From positions 1-64,000 of the forward strand of contig QFXG01000012.1 in NCBI GenBank assembly GCA_003402285.1: 64,000 nt of DNA. The letters run 5' to 3'. Every line of letters starts with the position of its first letter. The first letter of the stretch is position 1. Below are positions 1 through 8,676 of this stretch, piece after piece. Below the pieces are notes generated by a model. That model did not search any database and was not told the DNA's origin. It saw only the letters and a program-made list of their open reading frames with translations. Origin of the DNA: Candidatus Nitrotoga sp. SPKER. GTDB taxonomy: Bacteria; Pseudomonadota; Gammaproteobacteria; Burkholderiales; Gallionellaceae. A program made the translations under genes and the position numbers.

Positions 1-2
1 CA

Positions 3-542
3 GTCGACGTGAGCGCGTTGCAGCCGGATTTTACCGAGATGTTTTTAACCCGTATGTTCTGTCCTTCGACTGAAACAACCTATGGGAAAAATAGCTTCAA
101 TCAACCGAATATTCTGGGTGACATCAGTGGCTTTTATAAGGCCTTTGGTTTTGTAATGAATGATAATGCTGCGGTTGCATTTGATCAGATAACCGTTGAG
201 CTGGAGTTCATGAGCTTTCTGGAATTGAAGATTGCCTATGCCCTGGATCAGGCAATGGAAGAAAATATCGATATCTGCCTGTCTGCGGAAAGAAGATTCC
301 TGGAGCAACACATTGGCAAATGGACCGGCGTGTTTGGAGAGAATCTGGCGGCAAGAGCGAATGAAGCCTATTACCGGAACCTGGGTCTGCTGTTATCAAA
401 GTTCATGGGCTCGGAACTCAAGTTCTTTGGCATTGAAGTGGATAGCAGAATCAAAGAATTGCCTAAATCCGATTATGAAGGGCCGGTGGATTGTCCTCAA
501 CAGACAGGGAACGAAATGGATGAGCCCTTGCCTCTGCATTAG
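3..542 (+). CDS. Type II DMSO-reductase-family enzyme chaperone (TorD-like), 5' end cut off
   Basis: The frame is open to the left edge, so the N-terminus is missing. A GTG at 9 is in frame but probably internal, because family members are about 200-230 aa and carry roughly 70 residues before the motif seen here near residue 17 (FCPSTETTYG). The motif series CPS-x-E-T-x-Y, then DISGFYKAFG, then VELEFM, then FLEQHIGKW fits the TorD/NarJ/DmsD fold, most closely the chaperones of type II DMSO-reductase-family enzymes (chlorate, dimethylsulfide, ethylbenzene and nitrite oxidoreductase types). Such proteins bind the molybdopterin subunit in the cytoplasm before Tat export. The catalytic subunits would lie to the left, outside the window. 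Family call fairly sure; client enzyme unknown. Confidence 0.75.
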   Translation, partial: VDVSALQPDFTEMFLTRMFCPSTETTYGKNSFNQPNILGDISGFYKAFGFVMNDNAAVAFDQITVELEFMSFLELKIAYALDQAMEENIDICLSAERRFLEQHIGKWTGVFGENLAARANEAYYRNLGLLLSKFMGSELKFFGIEVDSRIKELPKSDYEGPVDCPQQTGNEMDEPLPLH

Positions 543-787
543 GAAGTGTTCTCTAGTTACGTAGAGGTAGTAGGGGGAGGTGTTCATCAATAGTTGGGTA
601 GAAGTCGAAGGGTTGATCCGATAAAAAATCCATTTTAGAACAGGTCGTTAATCGGCTTGAACCAAAAGGAAAATTAAAGATTAGCTATAAGACGATCTAC
701 CCGCTTGCTTACGCTGCCATCATTTCTGTCGCTGACTCTACATTCGAGACCAAGTTACGATTGGATTTCCACTTACCCGGGATGAGT

Positions 788-2194
788 CTATATGTCCGGT
801 CGGTCGATGGTAACCACCACGCTGTTGCGGGATTTGTCTGGCTGGGAGACTATTTCGAAGCGTTGCCAGCTTACGCCCGTTTGATCATTTGCCAGAAGAA
901 TCACCTGATCGCGCAACTCAAATGCCCATTTGTCTGCCAGGCGCGTATTTTCGTCTGCCGTCTTTCCAAGGCTGGCAAAGCCTTCTACAAAAGCCGAGGC
1001 GGTCGGGTCTTTTTTCAGGTCTTTCACAATGGCGGCCACGTTTGTGGCAGCTGTTTTCGGCAGGGTATTAGAATTGACCATAAAGCCGTCGACGGTGTAG
1101 CTTGCCACCCGGATGCGGGACACACGGCGGGCGTTCGACACAATGCCCTTATCGCTGGATTTATCCAAAACAAGGAAATGACTCCCGCGATCTTCGATCT
1201 CCCTGAAGAAGGGTGGCTTTCCTTTGCCGGGGTTGATGGACACCGAAAAAGTATTGCGGCGGGCGCCGGGGTGTCCCAGTTCGCCTTCGATAGCGTTTTC
1301 CACATCCAGGGCTCTGCTATGCGCTTCGCCAAAGGCAAACTGCCACGCATTCTGTTTTACTTTCGGATCATGGCCAGCATAGTTTTCGACAATCTCGTGT
1401 GCCATTTTCGCCACGCCAGCACCGGGGGCATCCCGCTCCAACGCCAACATCTGGTCGATACGAATCTCTTGCACCGGATTATCATCAAGTGCTTGTGAAT
1501 TACCAGGAAATGCTCCAAAGCTTACGGCAGGCTGGTCTTGGCCAAGATGGATCTCGGCATCCTGCTTGGGGTCATCCATAATGGTGGCCAGTTGGCCGGC
1601 CAGCACGAACGACTGCGGCTTGAGTTTCGAAGCCGTAATCGTAACCTCGTGGGTCTTAGGGTCATGTTGCAGTGTAAAGCCGCTGGCTGGTTTAAGCAGG
1701 GACAAGGCGGAATGAATGTCTTTTTTGCTACCTGTGACCAATAGTCGACGCTGGATCATGGGTGCGACGCTGCCATTATCCTGCTGCACAACGTGCGCCA
1801 GTTCATGTGCCAGCAAGTGCCTGCCTGCACCGGTGTGCGGCGCATACTGACCCGCGCCGAGCACCATGTCGTTTCCGAGTGTATAGGCCTGGGCCCCCAA
1901 GGCCTGTGCGGAGCGGGCTGCACGCGCATCTGTATGCACACGCACACGGCTGAAATCATGCCCGAAACGTGGTTCAAAATAAGAGCGCAACTCATCGGGA
2001 AGTGCCGCGCCGCTGGTAGGCGTAGTCCCGGCAGCTCGATGGGTCAGGGGGCCAGGCAGGCGTGTGACCTGTGCGGCCAGGCGTTCGGCCTGCTGCTCGT
2101 GTAGATCGCCAGGAGAGCTGACGGACAATTTTGTCGCAGGGACAAGTCTGGAGGTTACTGGTTGTTGATTTCTTTTTGGCGCAAAGGTATGCAT
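788..2194 (-). CDS. Orphan DUF4157 (eCIS core domain) protein
   Basis: This 468-aa protein starts at the ATG giving MHTFAPKRNQ. An AGGA lies 8 bases upstream, and this N-terminus is common in DUF4157 proteins. The DUF4157 module spans about residues 65-140 and includes RFGHDFSRVRVH and the HExxH motif LLAHELAHVV (His130-His134). The remaining 330 residues are not recognised. They contain a second cluster, AHEIVENYAGHD followed by GEAHSRALDVE, that could bind metal. DUF4157 proteins are linked to extracellular contractile injection systems, where the domain is thought to mark or process cargo. This gene is 24 kb from the eCIS locus in the window, on the opposite strand. It lacks the cysteine-rich N-terminus of three of the four DUF4157 proteins there. 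It may be an unlinked cargo; that is inference. Confidence 0.8.
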   Translation of the reverse strand: MHTFAPKRNQQPVTSRLVPATKLSVSSPGDLHEQQAERLAAQVTRLPGPLTHRAAGTTPTSGAALPDELRSYFEPRFGHDFSRVRVHTDARAARSAQALGAQAYTLGNDMVLGAGQYAPHTGAGRHLLAHELAHVVQQDNGSVAPMIQRRLLVTGSKKDIHSALSLLKPASGFTLQHDPKTHEVTITASKLKPQSFVLAGQLATIMDDPKQDAEIHLGQDQPAVSFGAFPGNSQALDDNPVQEIRIDQMLALERDAPGAGVAKMAHEIVENYAGHDPKVKQNAWQFAFGEAHSRALDVENAIEGELGHPGARRNTFSVSINPGKGKPPFFREIEDRGSHFLVLDKSSDKGIVSNARRVSRIRVASYTVDGFMVNSNTLPKTAATNVAAIVKDLKKDPTASAFVEGFASLGKTADENTRLADKWAFELRDQVILLANDQTGVSWQRFEIVSQPDKSRNSVVVTIDRPDI

Positions 2195-2326
2195 TCCCAT
2201 TTTCCTTTTTTGATACAACCAAAAATTCAGGGCCAGTCAAGTAACATTAAATTTGGGTAGTATTTGCTGGCTTGCACATCACTTAGCACAGTGGCAGCGT
2301 ACAGGTATTTTCCATCTTTAAAATTG

Positions 2327-3583
2327 TTATAACAGAAAAAATAACGCTGCCACAGTAGTCGGTGGTAGCGCACCCAACAGCAAACCGATAGCCCCAATCG
2401 ATTCGTCGTTAAAGCCACGTCTGAGTAGTGCTACACCGGCGGGATTCGGTGCATTGGCAATTACGGTTAACCCCCCTCCGGCTACTGCCCCTGCAACCAG
2501 CATATACTTCGCTTGATCTGATATGCCGGTAATCAACGAGCCTAGATAAGTGAGCGCCGCATTGTCTGTAATAGCGGTCAGTCCGAGGGCACCAAAAAAT
2601 AAGGCCGTCGGGCCTAGGCTGGAAACGATGGGTTGCAGCCACCATTGCTGCATCCCGCCTAAAACGACCAATCCAGCCAGAAAAAAACCGACCAGCAAGC
2701 CCTCTTTGAGAATAAGTGGATTTTGATAGCGTTCATAGGCTTGCGTATACCCGAGAAATAATAGAAATAATCCCAAAAATAGCACAGGGTGATGAGCCAA
2801 GCTGACGACAGCGGCTAGAAACATCAAGTGAATTGCGCTGATCAGTAAGGGAACCTGGGGTGCGGGATTGTTAATTAGAGATAGATCTTCTTTGTGAATA
2901 TGTGAGCGCAGCAAGAATGTAATCCCCGTTGCATTGATCAGCACGGAAAGACCGGATTTCCAGCCAAAAGTCGACGCCATAAATGTAGTATCCCAGTTCC
3001 ATGCCGAAGCAACCATAAGTACCGGTGGCGCAGCGTATGACGTCAGCGTGCCACCAATTGAAACATTAACAAACAGCACGCCCAGAGCTCCATATTTAAG
3101 CCATTCTGGAATTCCTTGCCGGAAAATTTGTGGGGCCAGCATCAATGCGGCAAGTGTCATGGCAGCGGGTTCGGTAATCAGCGAACCCATCAATGGTACG
3201 GCAGCTAAACCAAGCCAAGCTAACGCAAGGTTAGTACGTACCGGTGTCAGGCGTGCTATTAACATGAGTAAGCATCTGACAATCTCCAGTATTGGCCGTG
3301 AGGCGGCTACCACCATCACGACAAACACGAACAGCGGCTCCGTGTACTGGCGTGATTCAGCGTAAGCAATTGCTGCTGTTCCACCCGACATCAGTGCCAT
3401 CACGACAATCAGGACGAATGCCCAGAATCCGAAAACCACCTCGACTTCGCCTAGCAGATGAAACAGGCCTGCATGTCGAGGGTAACGGTAGGCGAGACTT
3501 TCCAATGATTTTGCGGCAAATGTATGTAACAACGCGCAGGCAAAAAGTCCTGCTCCAATTGCTTGCATGGTATTAATTTCCAT
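2327..3583 (-). CDS. Putative Na+/H+ antiporter-like membrane protein
   Basis: A 418-aa polytopic inner-membrane protein with about ten or more hydrophobic segments. The sequence resembles the putative Na+/H+ antiporter family (Na_H_antiport_3), including the glycine/proline-rich GSLITEPAAMT and the late segment AITDNAALTYLGSL, where buried acidic residues could carry ions. It has the size expected for a complete member. The first Met is used; a second in-frame Met lies five codons in, and no strong ribosome site separates them. It stands alone, with 132 bases before the DUF4157 gene on the same strand. The transported ion is not shown by the sequence. Confidence 0.75.
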   Translation of the reverse strand: MEINTMQAIGAGLFACALLHTFAAKSLESLAYRYPRHAGLFHLLGEVEVVFGFWAFVLIVVMALMSGGTAAIAYAESRQYTEPLFVFVVMVVAASRPILEIVRCLLMLIARLTPVRTNLALAWLGLAAVPLMGSLITEPAAMTLAALMLAPQIFRQGIPEWLKYGALGVLFVNVSIGGTLTSYAAPPVLMVASAWNWDTTFMASTFGWKSGLSVLINATGITFLLRSHIHKEDLSLINNPAPQVPLLISAIHLMFLAAVVSLAHHPVLFLGLFLLFLGYTQAYERYQNPLILKEGLLVGFFLAGLVVLGGMQQWWLQPIVSSLGPTALFFGALGLTAITDNAALTYLGSLITGISDQAKYMLVAGAVAGGGLTVIANAPNPAGVALLRRGFNDESIGAIGLLLGALPPTTVAALFFLL

Positions 3584-3737
3584 GTTGATATCTTTCGTTC
3601 GTTGCCGATTGTGCGTACATCATAAAGCACCTGGACTGCTTATCGGCGATATGAAGTGAAGATCTTTCAGTTTGTTTATCGTGTTCAACTAACACATCAA
3701 TGGCTTCGGGTGTGTTTTACATCTTTCCGCGCAAAAG

Positions 3738-4016
3738 TCACGGTGGAGATGTTGATGGAAAATGTGAAGTGCCGGAAGATTGCATAGGGTGTGCAGGTTT
3801 GGTAGTAGCAATTTCGTTTCTGGTGACCGCGGGAATTGAACAATGAGCATCTTTGTAGGGATCACTATCCTGTTCCCATCCAGCGCCCGGAGAAGTTTGC
3901 GCGCAGTACCGTTTGTTATTTAATTTACTTTTCCATTGATACCATGAAGCAGGAGCCGCGAACGCTGAAGTACAAAAAAATAAATAAATTATTAGAGTAG
4001 CCAATTTCGATTTCAT
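3738..4016 (-). CDS. Small secreted protein of unknown function
   Basis: A 92-aa protein with a clear Sec signal peptide: KSK, then a hydrophobic stretch, then a likely cut after AFA at about residue 20. The mature part starts with WYQWKSKLNNKRYC and has a second cysteine in KDAHC, so one disulfide is possible. A short tryptophan- and cysteine-containing domain of this kind occurs in exported betaproteobacterial proteins of unknown role. It lies 36 bases after the papain/hydrolase fusion gene on the same strand, so the two may be cotranscribed. A role as periplasmic partner or immunity protein for that enzyme is possible but has no sequence support beyond position. Confidence 0.65.
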   Translation of the reverse strand: MKSKLATLIIYLFFCTSAFAAPASWYQWKSKLNNKRYCAQTSPGAGWEQDSDPYKDAHCSIPAVTRNEIATTKPAHPMQSSGTSHFPSTSPP

Positions 4017-4052
4017 ATTGATATCCTGATATGGATGGCTTCACAATCGATA

Positions 4053-6092
4053 CTAGAAATGCAGATCTCGAGCGGTGAAAGGAGTCTTGGGCAATTCACC
4101 AAGAATTCGAACAAGAACCGAGTTCATGGTATTGGGATCGTTGTCAAAGCCACCGTGGGTTTCGCTTTTAGATATTGCGCCGGGTTTGTCTCCTGCCCCG
4201 GATATAACAATGCCCGGTAGGCCATCGACTGCACTATTGAGCAGATTCAGTAATTTTGGATCCTCTTCAAGAAATTTTTGCATACCGAGCAAGGGTACTT
4301 CTCGAGATCCTTCGAAGGCATTGCTAACCAAATAAAGAAGGGATTTTCCGTAAGGACCGACATCATCGTCGAGTTCTCCCACTTTGCTCAGGAGATACAA
4401 GCTGGGCTTGGGGCAGGTTTTATCGATTATCTTGGGCAGTACTATTTCCTTGAACAGATCTATCCGAATTGCGGGTGCCATGAATTGAAGTGTTTTCCAG
4501 GATATGCCCAGACTGGCCAGTTGCGAAATGGCATGTGCTGCGAAGATGGAACCAGCGCTGTGGCCAACTACATGCAGTTCCCAATTGCCTTCTGCCTTCT
4601 TGCCAAGACTTTCTTTTGCTTCTTTCGCATATTTTATGAGGAGCTGCATTGCGCCTGTCGCATTTTGGGAGGCGAGCGCTGCGTTTTGAACCATCTCTCC
4701 CCACAGCTTTCCACCCGAGGCGGCTAGGGTTAGCTCAAGTACACGATCCTTCGCCTCGCGCAGGTGGTCAAGAAATGCGCCTCCTGCCCGTTCATCCGCT
4801 GCAGCGAATTGATCCTCAAGAATATTCTTGGTGGTATTAAACCAATCGCTTTCCCACATGATGTGCAGAGGGTAAATTTCGTTCGCAAGACAAACGTCGC
4901 GAAATGCAATAATCCTTTTGGCGACATCCTCTTCGCTATTCAGACCTCCATGAATATATAACATCACGCGTCGTTTCGCCCAACTTGCGGTTTTGGCCGG
5001 AATGGTTTCGAAAAACAATCTTTTCAAGTCTTCTTCTGTGGTCCAGTAGTTGCCCTGGTCAGAGAGTTTACCGTTGTTCCCAACATCGATTACGTATGGC
5101 CGAATCTCGTTCAGGGGGATAACTTGTCCCGCGCGGAAGGTTCCGCTCGTGACATCTGCCGCGCCTTGAGCCCATAGGTCCGCCTTTACCGGCACACCGA
5201 GCTGCGCGACCCAAACGTCGGTGGCATGAATCATGAAGTCTTCGTAGGGTAACAAGGCAAATCCATTTTTGCCCCAGCGCTCCCCCCATGAATTCTGGAT
5301 TATGAAACCTTGAGAGGTGTAGCCGACAAGTGCGATCGCATGTCCACCATCGGCGCTTCCCTTACGCTGAATCACGGGAATTTTTATTTTCTGGGATTTG
5401 CTGTTAGTCCCCATTTTGAGTGCAACGGTGGCGGGGCCGGGCTGCCCCCATCCGGCGTGCACCATTAATGTGGCATACACGATGCCGACTTCATGGATTG
5501 CCGCATGCACATGACGAACCTGTCTGAAATCGACTCGATAATACGCACCGCCCGGTGTCAGAGTTGCTTTATCGGCACGCGCTTGGTCAAAATTGTCTGC
5601 ACCATGCAGATCGTCAGGCCAGAGTTTTTGCGTACATACGCCGTGGCGCTCCCAACCTTTCATGGCGCCTCTTGCCGAAGAGCCAGAATAATTTTCTCCC
5701 GGCCATTCATCATAGCGGCGGGCAAGTTCATAAATCATGCGCGGACTGATGAGGCGCTTTAGCTTGCGTTGATGGAGCAAGAAATTGATCACTGCCGCAA
5801 GGGCAAAACCCGTGCATGCGCCTTCCGTGCCCTGATTAAGAATGGCCGGGACAGCGTGGATGTTAACGATTTCGTCGGGCAAGGCATGCAGCGTAGGCAA
5901 GTATTCCCAATCTTTAAGATCAATCTTGTCAGGAAAAGCATCCAGCGTCCTGCCAATTTTTTTCTCCACACTTCGGTTATCCGGCTCTACACGCCTGGAT
6001 GCGGATTCCGGCCGTGTGGTTTTTGGGGCAGATTCTTTGGCCACTGCTACTACGGATTGGGGCGCTTTGGTGGGGACACGTTTCTTTACCAT
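4053..6092 (-). CDS. Papain-like (C1A) cysteine peptidase fused to an alpha/beta serine hydrolase
   Basis: The start giving MVKKRVPTKA is chosen because AGGAG sits 7 bases upstream; the frame stays open for another 112 codons without coding character. The protein is 679 aa. A basic, low-complexity N-terminus (1-60) precedes a papain-type domain at about 75-300, with the active-site Cys93 in QGTEGACTGFA, His251 in GGHAIALVGY and Asn267 in IIQNSWGERWG. From about 370 a serine hydrolase follows: HGGLN at about 381 fits an oxyanion loop, and GHSAG gives the nucleophile Ser512. His646 (ETHGGFDND) is a candidate third residue. No signal peptide is seen. All catalytic residues of the peptidase half are present. 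A toxin or effector role is plausible but unproven. Confidence 0.85.
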   Translation of the reverse strand: MVKKRVPTKAPQSVVAVAKESAPKTTRPESASRRVEPDNRSVEKKIGRTLDAFPDKIDLKDWEYLPTLHALPDEIVNIHAVPAILNQGTEGACTGFALAAVINFLLHQRKLKRLISPRMIYELARRYDEWPGENYSGSSARGAMKGWERHGVCTQKLWPDDLHGADNFDQARADKATLTPGGAYYRVDFRQVRHVHAAIHEVGIVYATLMVHAGWGQPGPATVALKMGTNSKSQKIKIPVIQRKGSADGGHAIALVGYTSQGFIIQNSWGERWGKNGFALLPYEDFMIHATDVWVAQLGVPVKADLWAQGAADVTSGTFRAGQVIPLNEIRPYVIDVGNNGKLSDQGNYWTTEEDLKRLFFETIPAKTASWAKRRVMLYIHGGLNSEEDVAKRIIAFRDVCLANEIYPLHIMWESDWFNTTKNILEDQFAAADERAGGAFLDHLREAKDRVLELTLAASGGKLWGEMVQNAALASQNATGAMQLLIKYAKEAKESLGKKAEGNWELHVVGHSAGSIFAAHAISQLASLGISWKTLQFMAPAIRIDLFKEIVLPKIIDKTCPKPSLYLLSKVGELDDDVGPYGKSLLYLVSNAFEGSREVPLLGMQKFLEEDPKLLNLLNSAVDGLPGIVISGAGDKPGAISKSETHGGFDNDPNTMNSVLVRILGELPKTPFTARDLHF

Positions 6093-6342
6093 GGGTATTC
6101 TCCTGTTTATAGAGTCACGTTCACACTTAAGGTAATCCCAACCATCAAGTTGGGGAGAAGAAAAAATAAGCTTACAGCGCTTATTTGTTGATCGTAAAAT
6201 TAGGTAGCCGGGTGATTTTCTAAGATCGATCATAGATCGATAGCAATAAAAAAGAGAATAAGCAATTTCCTTATTTTGATTTGTAAGCTTTCTTGCGGAG
6301 AGTTTCAATAATTGGCCATTTCTGAAAAATGGCGCGCAACAA

Positions 6343-7602
6343 TTATTTTTGTTGTAAAGAAAAAAGTTTTTCACCGGCAAATAACTGCTGCACCGTTTCG
6401 CGTTCACGTATAAGTTGCATGATTTCACCAGCCACCATTACTTCGGCTGCACGTGGGCGTGTGTTGTAGTTTGAACTCATGCTCATGCCATACGCGCCAG
6501 CAGACATCACCGCAACCAGATCACCCTGCGAGATAGCCAATTTACGGGCATTCCCAAGAAAATCGCCGGTTTCGCATACCGGCCCCACCACTTCATATTG
6601 CTGCACTGGCATATCACCTAACTGTACTGGCTGGATGTGATGATAGGCATCGTACAAGGCCGGACGCATCAGATCGTTCATCGCCGCATCGACGATGGCA
6701 AAGTGCTTTTCTTCGCCATGTTTGAGATATTCAACCTTGGTCAGCAGTATGCCGGCATTGCCAACCAGCACCCGTCCCGGCTCAATAATGATTTTTTCGC
6801 TACGTCCCCGCAAAGCATTAAGTAATACGCCAGCATAATCGGCAATGGCAGGCGGGGTTTCGTCCAGATAACGGATGCCTAGCCCACCGCCCAGATCGAG
6901 ATGCTCAAAACGAATCCCTTCATTTTCCAGTGCGTTTACCAGCACCAGCATTTTTTCTGTCGCTGCGATAAATGGGCTCAGTTCGGTTAATTGTGAACCG
7001 ATGTGGCAATCCATACCAACCACGCGCAGATGCGGTAACTCGCTCGCCTTGCGGTATAACGCCAGCGCTTCCGTATAGGCAACGCCAAATTTGTTTTGTT
7101 TCAAGCCAGTGGAAATATAGGGGTGCGTCTTAGCATCCACGTCTGGATTCACGCGCAGGCTGACCGGTGCCACCTTGTTGATTTGTCCGGCCACTTCATT
7201 CAAGCGTATAAGTTCCGCTTCCGATTCCACGTTAAAGCACAGAATGCCCACTTCCAACGCCAGCTGCATTTCTGCCACTGTTTTACCCACACCGGAAAAC
7301 ACCACTTTATTCGCCGCTCCCCCAGCTGCCAGCACACGCTGCAATTCGCCACCGGAAACAATATCAAAACCGGCTCCCAACTTGGCGAACAGATTCAGAA
7401 TGGCGATATTGGGGTTGGCCTTTACCGCGTAACAGATCAGATGTTCGCGCTCTTTGAGCGCATCAGCAAACTGGCGATAGCTATCGGTTAACGCGCCATG
7501 TGAGTAAACATAGCATGGCGTACCAAACCGTTGCGCGATATCAGCCAAGGGGATTTGTTCAGCACAAAGCTGGTTATGCTGGTATTTGAAATAATCGGTC
7601 AT
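6343..7602 (-). CDS. lysA: Diaminopimelate decarboxylase
   Basis: A 419-aa PLP enzyme of fold type III that decarboxylates meso-diaminopimelate to L-lysine, the last step of lysine synthesis. Lys61 in CYAVKANPN is the PLP lysine. Other family motifs are HIGSQ, the glycine loop LDLGGGLGI, EPGRVLVGNAG and the substrate-binding GPVCETGDFLG. The length is complete. The gene starts two bases after the stop of lptM, an arrangement common in proteobacteria (lptM-lysA, often with dapF following). dapF is not seen here; the next 250 bases to the left hold no gene. Confidence 0.97.
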   Translation of the reverse strand: MTDYFKYQHNQLCAEQIPLADIAQRFGTPCYVYSHGALTDSYRQFADALKEREHLICYAVKANPNIAILNLFAKLGAGFDIVSGGELQRVLAAGGAANKVVFSGVGKTVAEMQLALEVGILCFNVESEAELIRLNEVAGQINKVAPVSLRVNPDVDAKTHPYISTGLKQNKFGVAYTEALALYRKASELPHLRVVGMDCHIGSQLTELSPFIAATEKMLVLVNALENEGIRFEHLDLGGGLGIRYLDETPPAIADYAGVLLNALRGRSEKIIIEPGRVLVGNAGILLTKVEYLKHGEEKHFAIVDAAMNDLMRPALYDAYHHIQPVQLGDMPVQQYEVVGPVCETGDFLGNARKLAISQGDLVAVMSAGAYGMSMSSNYNTRPRAAEVMVAGEIMQLIRERETVQQLFAGEKLFSLQQK

Positions 7603-7604
7603 AG

Positions 7605-7727
7605 CTATTTGGTTTGATCAGGAATTGGCTGGATTGAGGGCTGCGCCGGTGGCAAAAATAGCGGCCCTTTGTGTCCGCAGCTCTGCAGCAGGAGCGCCAA
7701 CAACACCATAATGCCGGTCATACGCAT
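7605..7727 (-). CDS. lptM: LptM-like small lipoprotein (YifL family)
   Basis: A 40-aa peptide starting MRMTGIM with a lipoprotein signal. The lipobox ends LLQSC, so Cys17 would be acylated. It is followed by GHKGPLF, the conserved hallmark of the YifL/LptM family. LptM associates with the LptD-LptE translocon in the outer membrane and helps it mature. It lies directly upstream of lysA (two-base gap) and is probably in one transcript with it. The start is chosen at the signal peptide; upstream in-frame codons would add a hydrophilic extension that would spoil the signal. Confidence 0.85.
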   Translation of the reverse strand: MRMTGIMVLLALLLQSCGHKGPLFLPPAQPSIQPIPDQTK

Positions 7728-7981
7728 GATTGTATTCTCACTAAAATGGAACAAAACGGGATTATAAAGGCAAGAACGGAAGTGACTGAAATGGAATTTC
7801 ATCAACACGCCAAAGTAGTTGTCGCAATGTCGCAGCTTTCATCAGAGATTGATTAAAACCACATACTTCGTTAAATAGATCAAGCCAGTTCAATTTATCT
7901 TTGCCGCCCCCTCATGATACTGGGTTGACGCCACACTTCAAAACCTTACAATCCCCATAGGTTCCTTTCTCCTATGGTTCA

Positions 7982-8066
7982 GTCCAACGAGGTTTATCCG
8001 CCGCCAATAAGGTTGCGGGTTTAACAAGCTTGGGGGAGGGCGGCAGATAAACGCTATTCGTTAGAG
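7982..8066 (+). repeat. attC-like integron recombination site
   Basis: GTCCAAC at 7982-7988 fits the R'' core consensus RYYYAAC. GTTAGAG at 8060-8066 fits R' (GTTRRRY) except for the last base. Between them is an imperfect palindrome: 7992-8005 pairs with 8039-8052 at 13 of 14 positions. An ATG follows 8 bases after the R' core, the usual cassette spacing. A separate 7-bp hairpin lies just upstream at 7955-7961/7971-7977. No integrase gene is in view, so this could be a solitary cassette or a remnant. Confidence 0.5.
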
Positions 8067-8073
8067 GCTCAAT

Positions 8074-8571
8074 ATGGCGACTACGCAAGAAAATACGGCC
8101 TTGATAGACCACCACTTGAGCATGGTTGGGAAACTTATTGTTAATGCCGCCAATTGCGACCTATTGATGTACAACGCCTTCAGGATTATTTCCGGTTGCG
8201 AAGGCGGAATTGCGAATGCCATCTATTTCTCCTCAGAATCTTTTAATGCGAAAAAAAGCTTCATCATACGAATACTCAAGGTAAACGATGACCCAATAGA
8301 AAGAGAAATTCTTGAGCGCATCATTAGCGCAACGAAAACAGCCAACAATCAAAGAAACGAATTGAGTCATTCGCTCTTGCAGGTCACGGGTGAAGAAAAC
8401 AAACTTCGCGGGTTAAATGCTCGCCGTCAGGGCCAACTAGGAACACCAATGACCGGGCCGTTTCTTGATGGCCTGCTGAAACTTTCGTGTCAAGCGCATA
8501 TCGCTGCTTTGGTGGCATATCAAGAGCTATGCTTGAAGCGCGGGATACCTCCATCAATAAATCATGAATAA
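8074..8571 (+). CDS. HEPN-like protein, possible integron cassette gene
   Basis: A 165-aa mostly helical protein. The motif QRNELSHSLL at about residues 109-118 fits the HEPN ribonuclease signature (Arg, polar residue, then His four residues on: R-N-x3-H). HEPN proteins often cleave RNA as toxins or in phage defence, though many are inactive. No antitoxin-like partner such as MNT is adjacent. The gene begins 8 bases after an attC-like site and is followed by REP-like sequences. No Shine-Dalgarno sequence is obvious, as in many cassettes. Function is inferred from one motif and predicted helicity, so moderate to low certainty. Confidence 0.6.
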   Translation: MATTQENTALIDHHLSMVGKLIVNAANCDLLMYNAFRIISGCEGGIANAIYFSSESFNAKKSFIIRILKVNDDPIEREILERIISATKTANNQRNELSHSLLQVTGEENKLRGLNARRQGQLGTPMTGPFLDGLLKLSCQAHIAALVAYQELCLKRGIPPSINHE

Positions 8572-8594
8572 ACGGGGTGTAAAAACCCGCGTAA

Positions 8595-8626
8595 GGCGCA
8601 ATGCGCTTTGCTTATTGACGCCCTAC
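8595..8626 (+). repeat. Left direct repeat flanking the REP-associated transposase
   Basis: 32 bases matching 9236-9267 at 30 of 32 positions, in the same orientation, one on each side of the transposase gene. Each copy contains the small palindrome GGCGCAATGCGC and ends CCCTAC. Confidence 0.8.
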
Positions 8627-8674
8627 ATTGTTGAAATAACGTAGGGTGCAATAACCAACGGGCATTGCACCGAA
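8621..8674. repeat. REP-like double hairpin
   Basis: CCCTAC at 8621-8626 pairs with GTAGGG about 15 bases later. GGTGCAAT then pairs with ATTGCACC across an 11-base loop. Paired palindromes with a GTAGG head are typical REP/REPIN elements, and they abut the 3' end of the REP-associated transposase gene, which would act on them. Confidence 0.7.
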
Positions 8675-8676
8675 TA

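Noticed and set aside
761-1498. 245-codon plus-strand frame opposite the orphan DUF4157 gene
   Set aside because: It has no ribosome site or recognisable domain and lies antisense to a gene with clear motifs.
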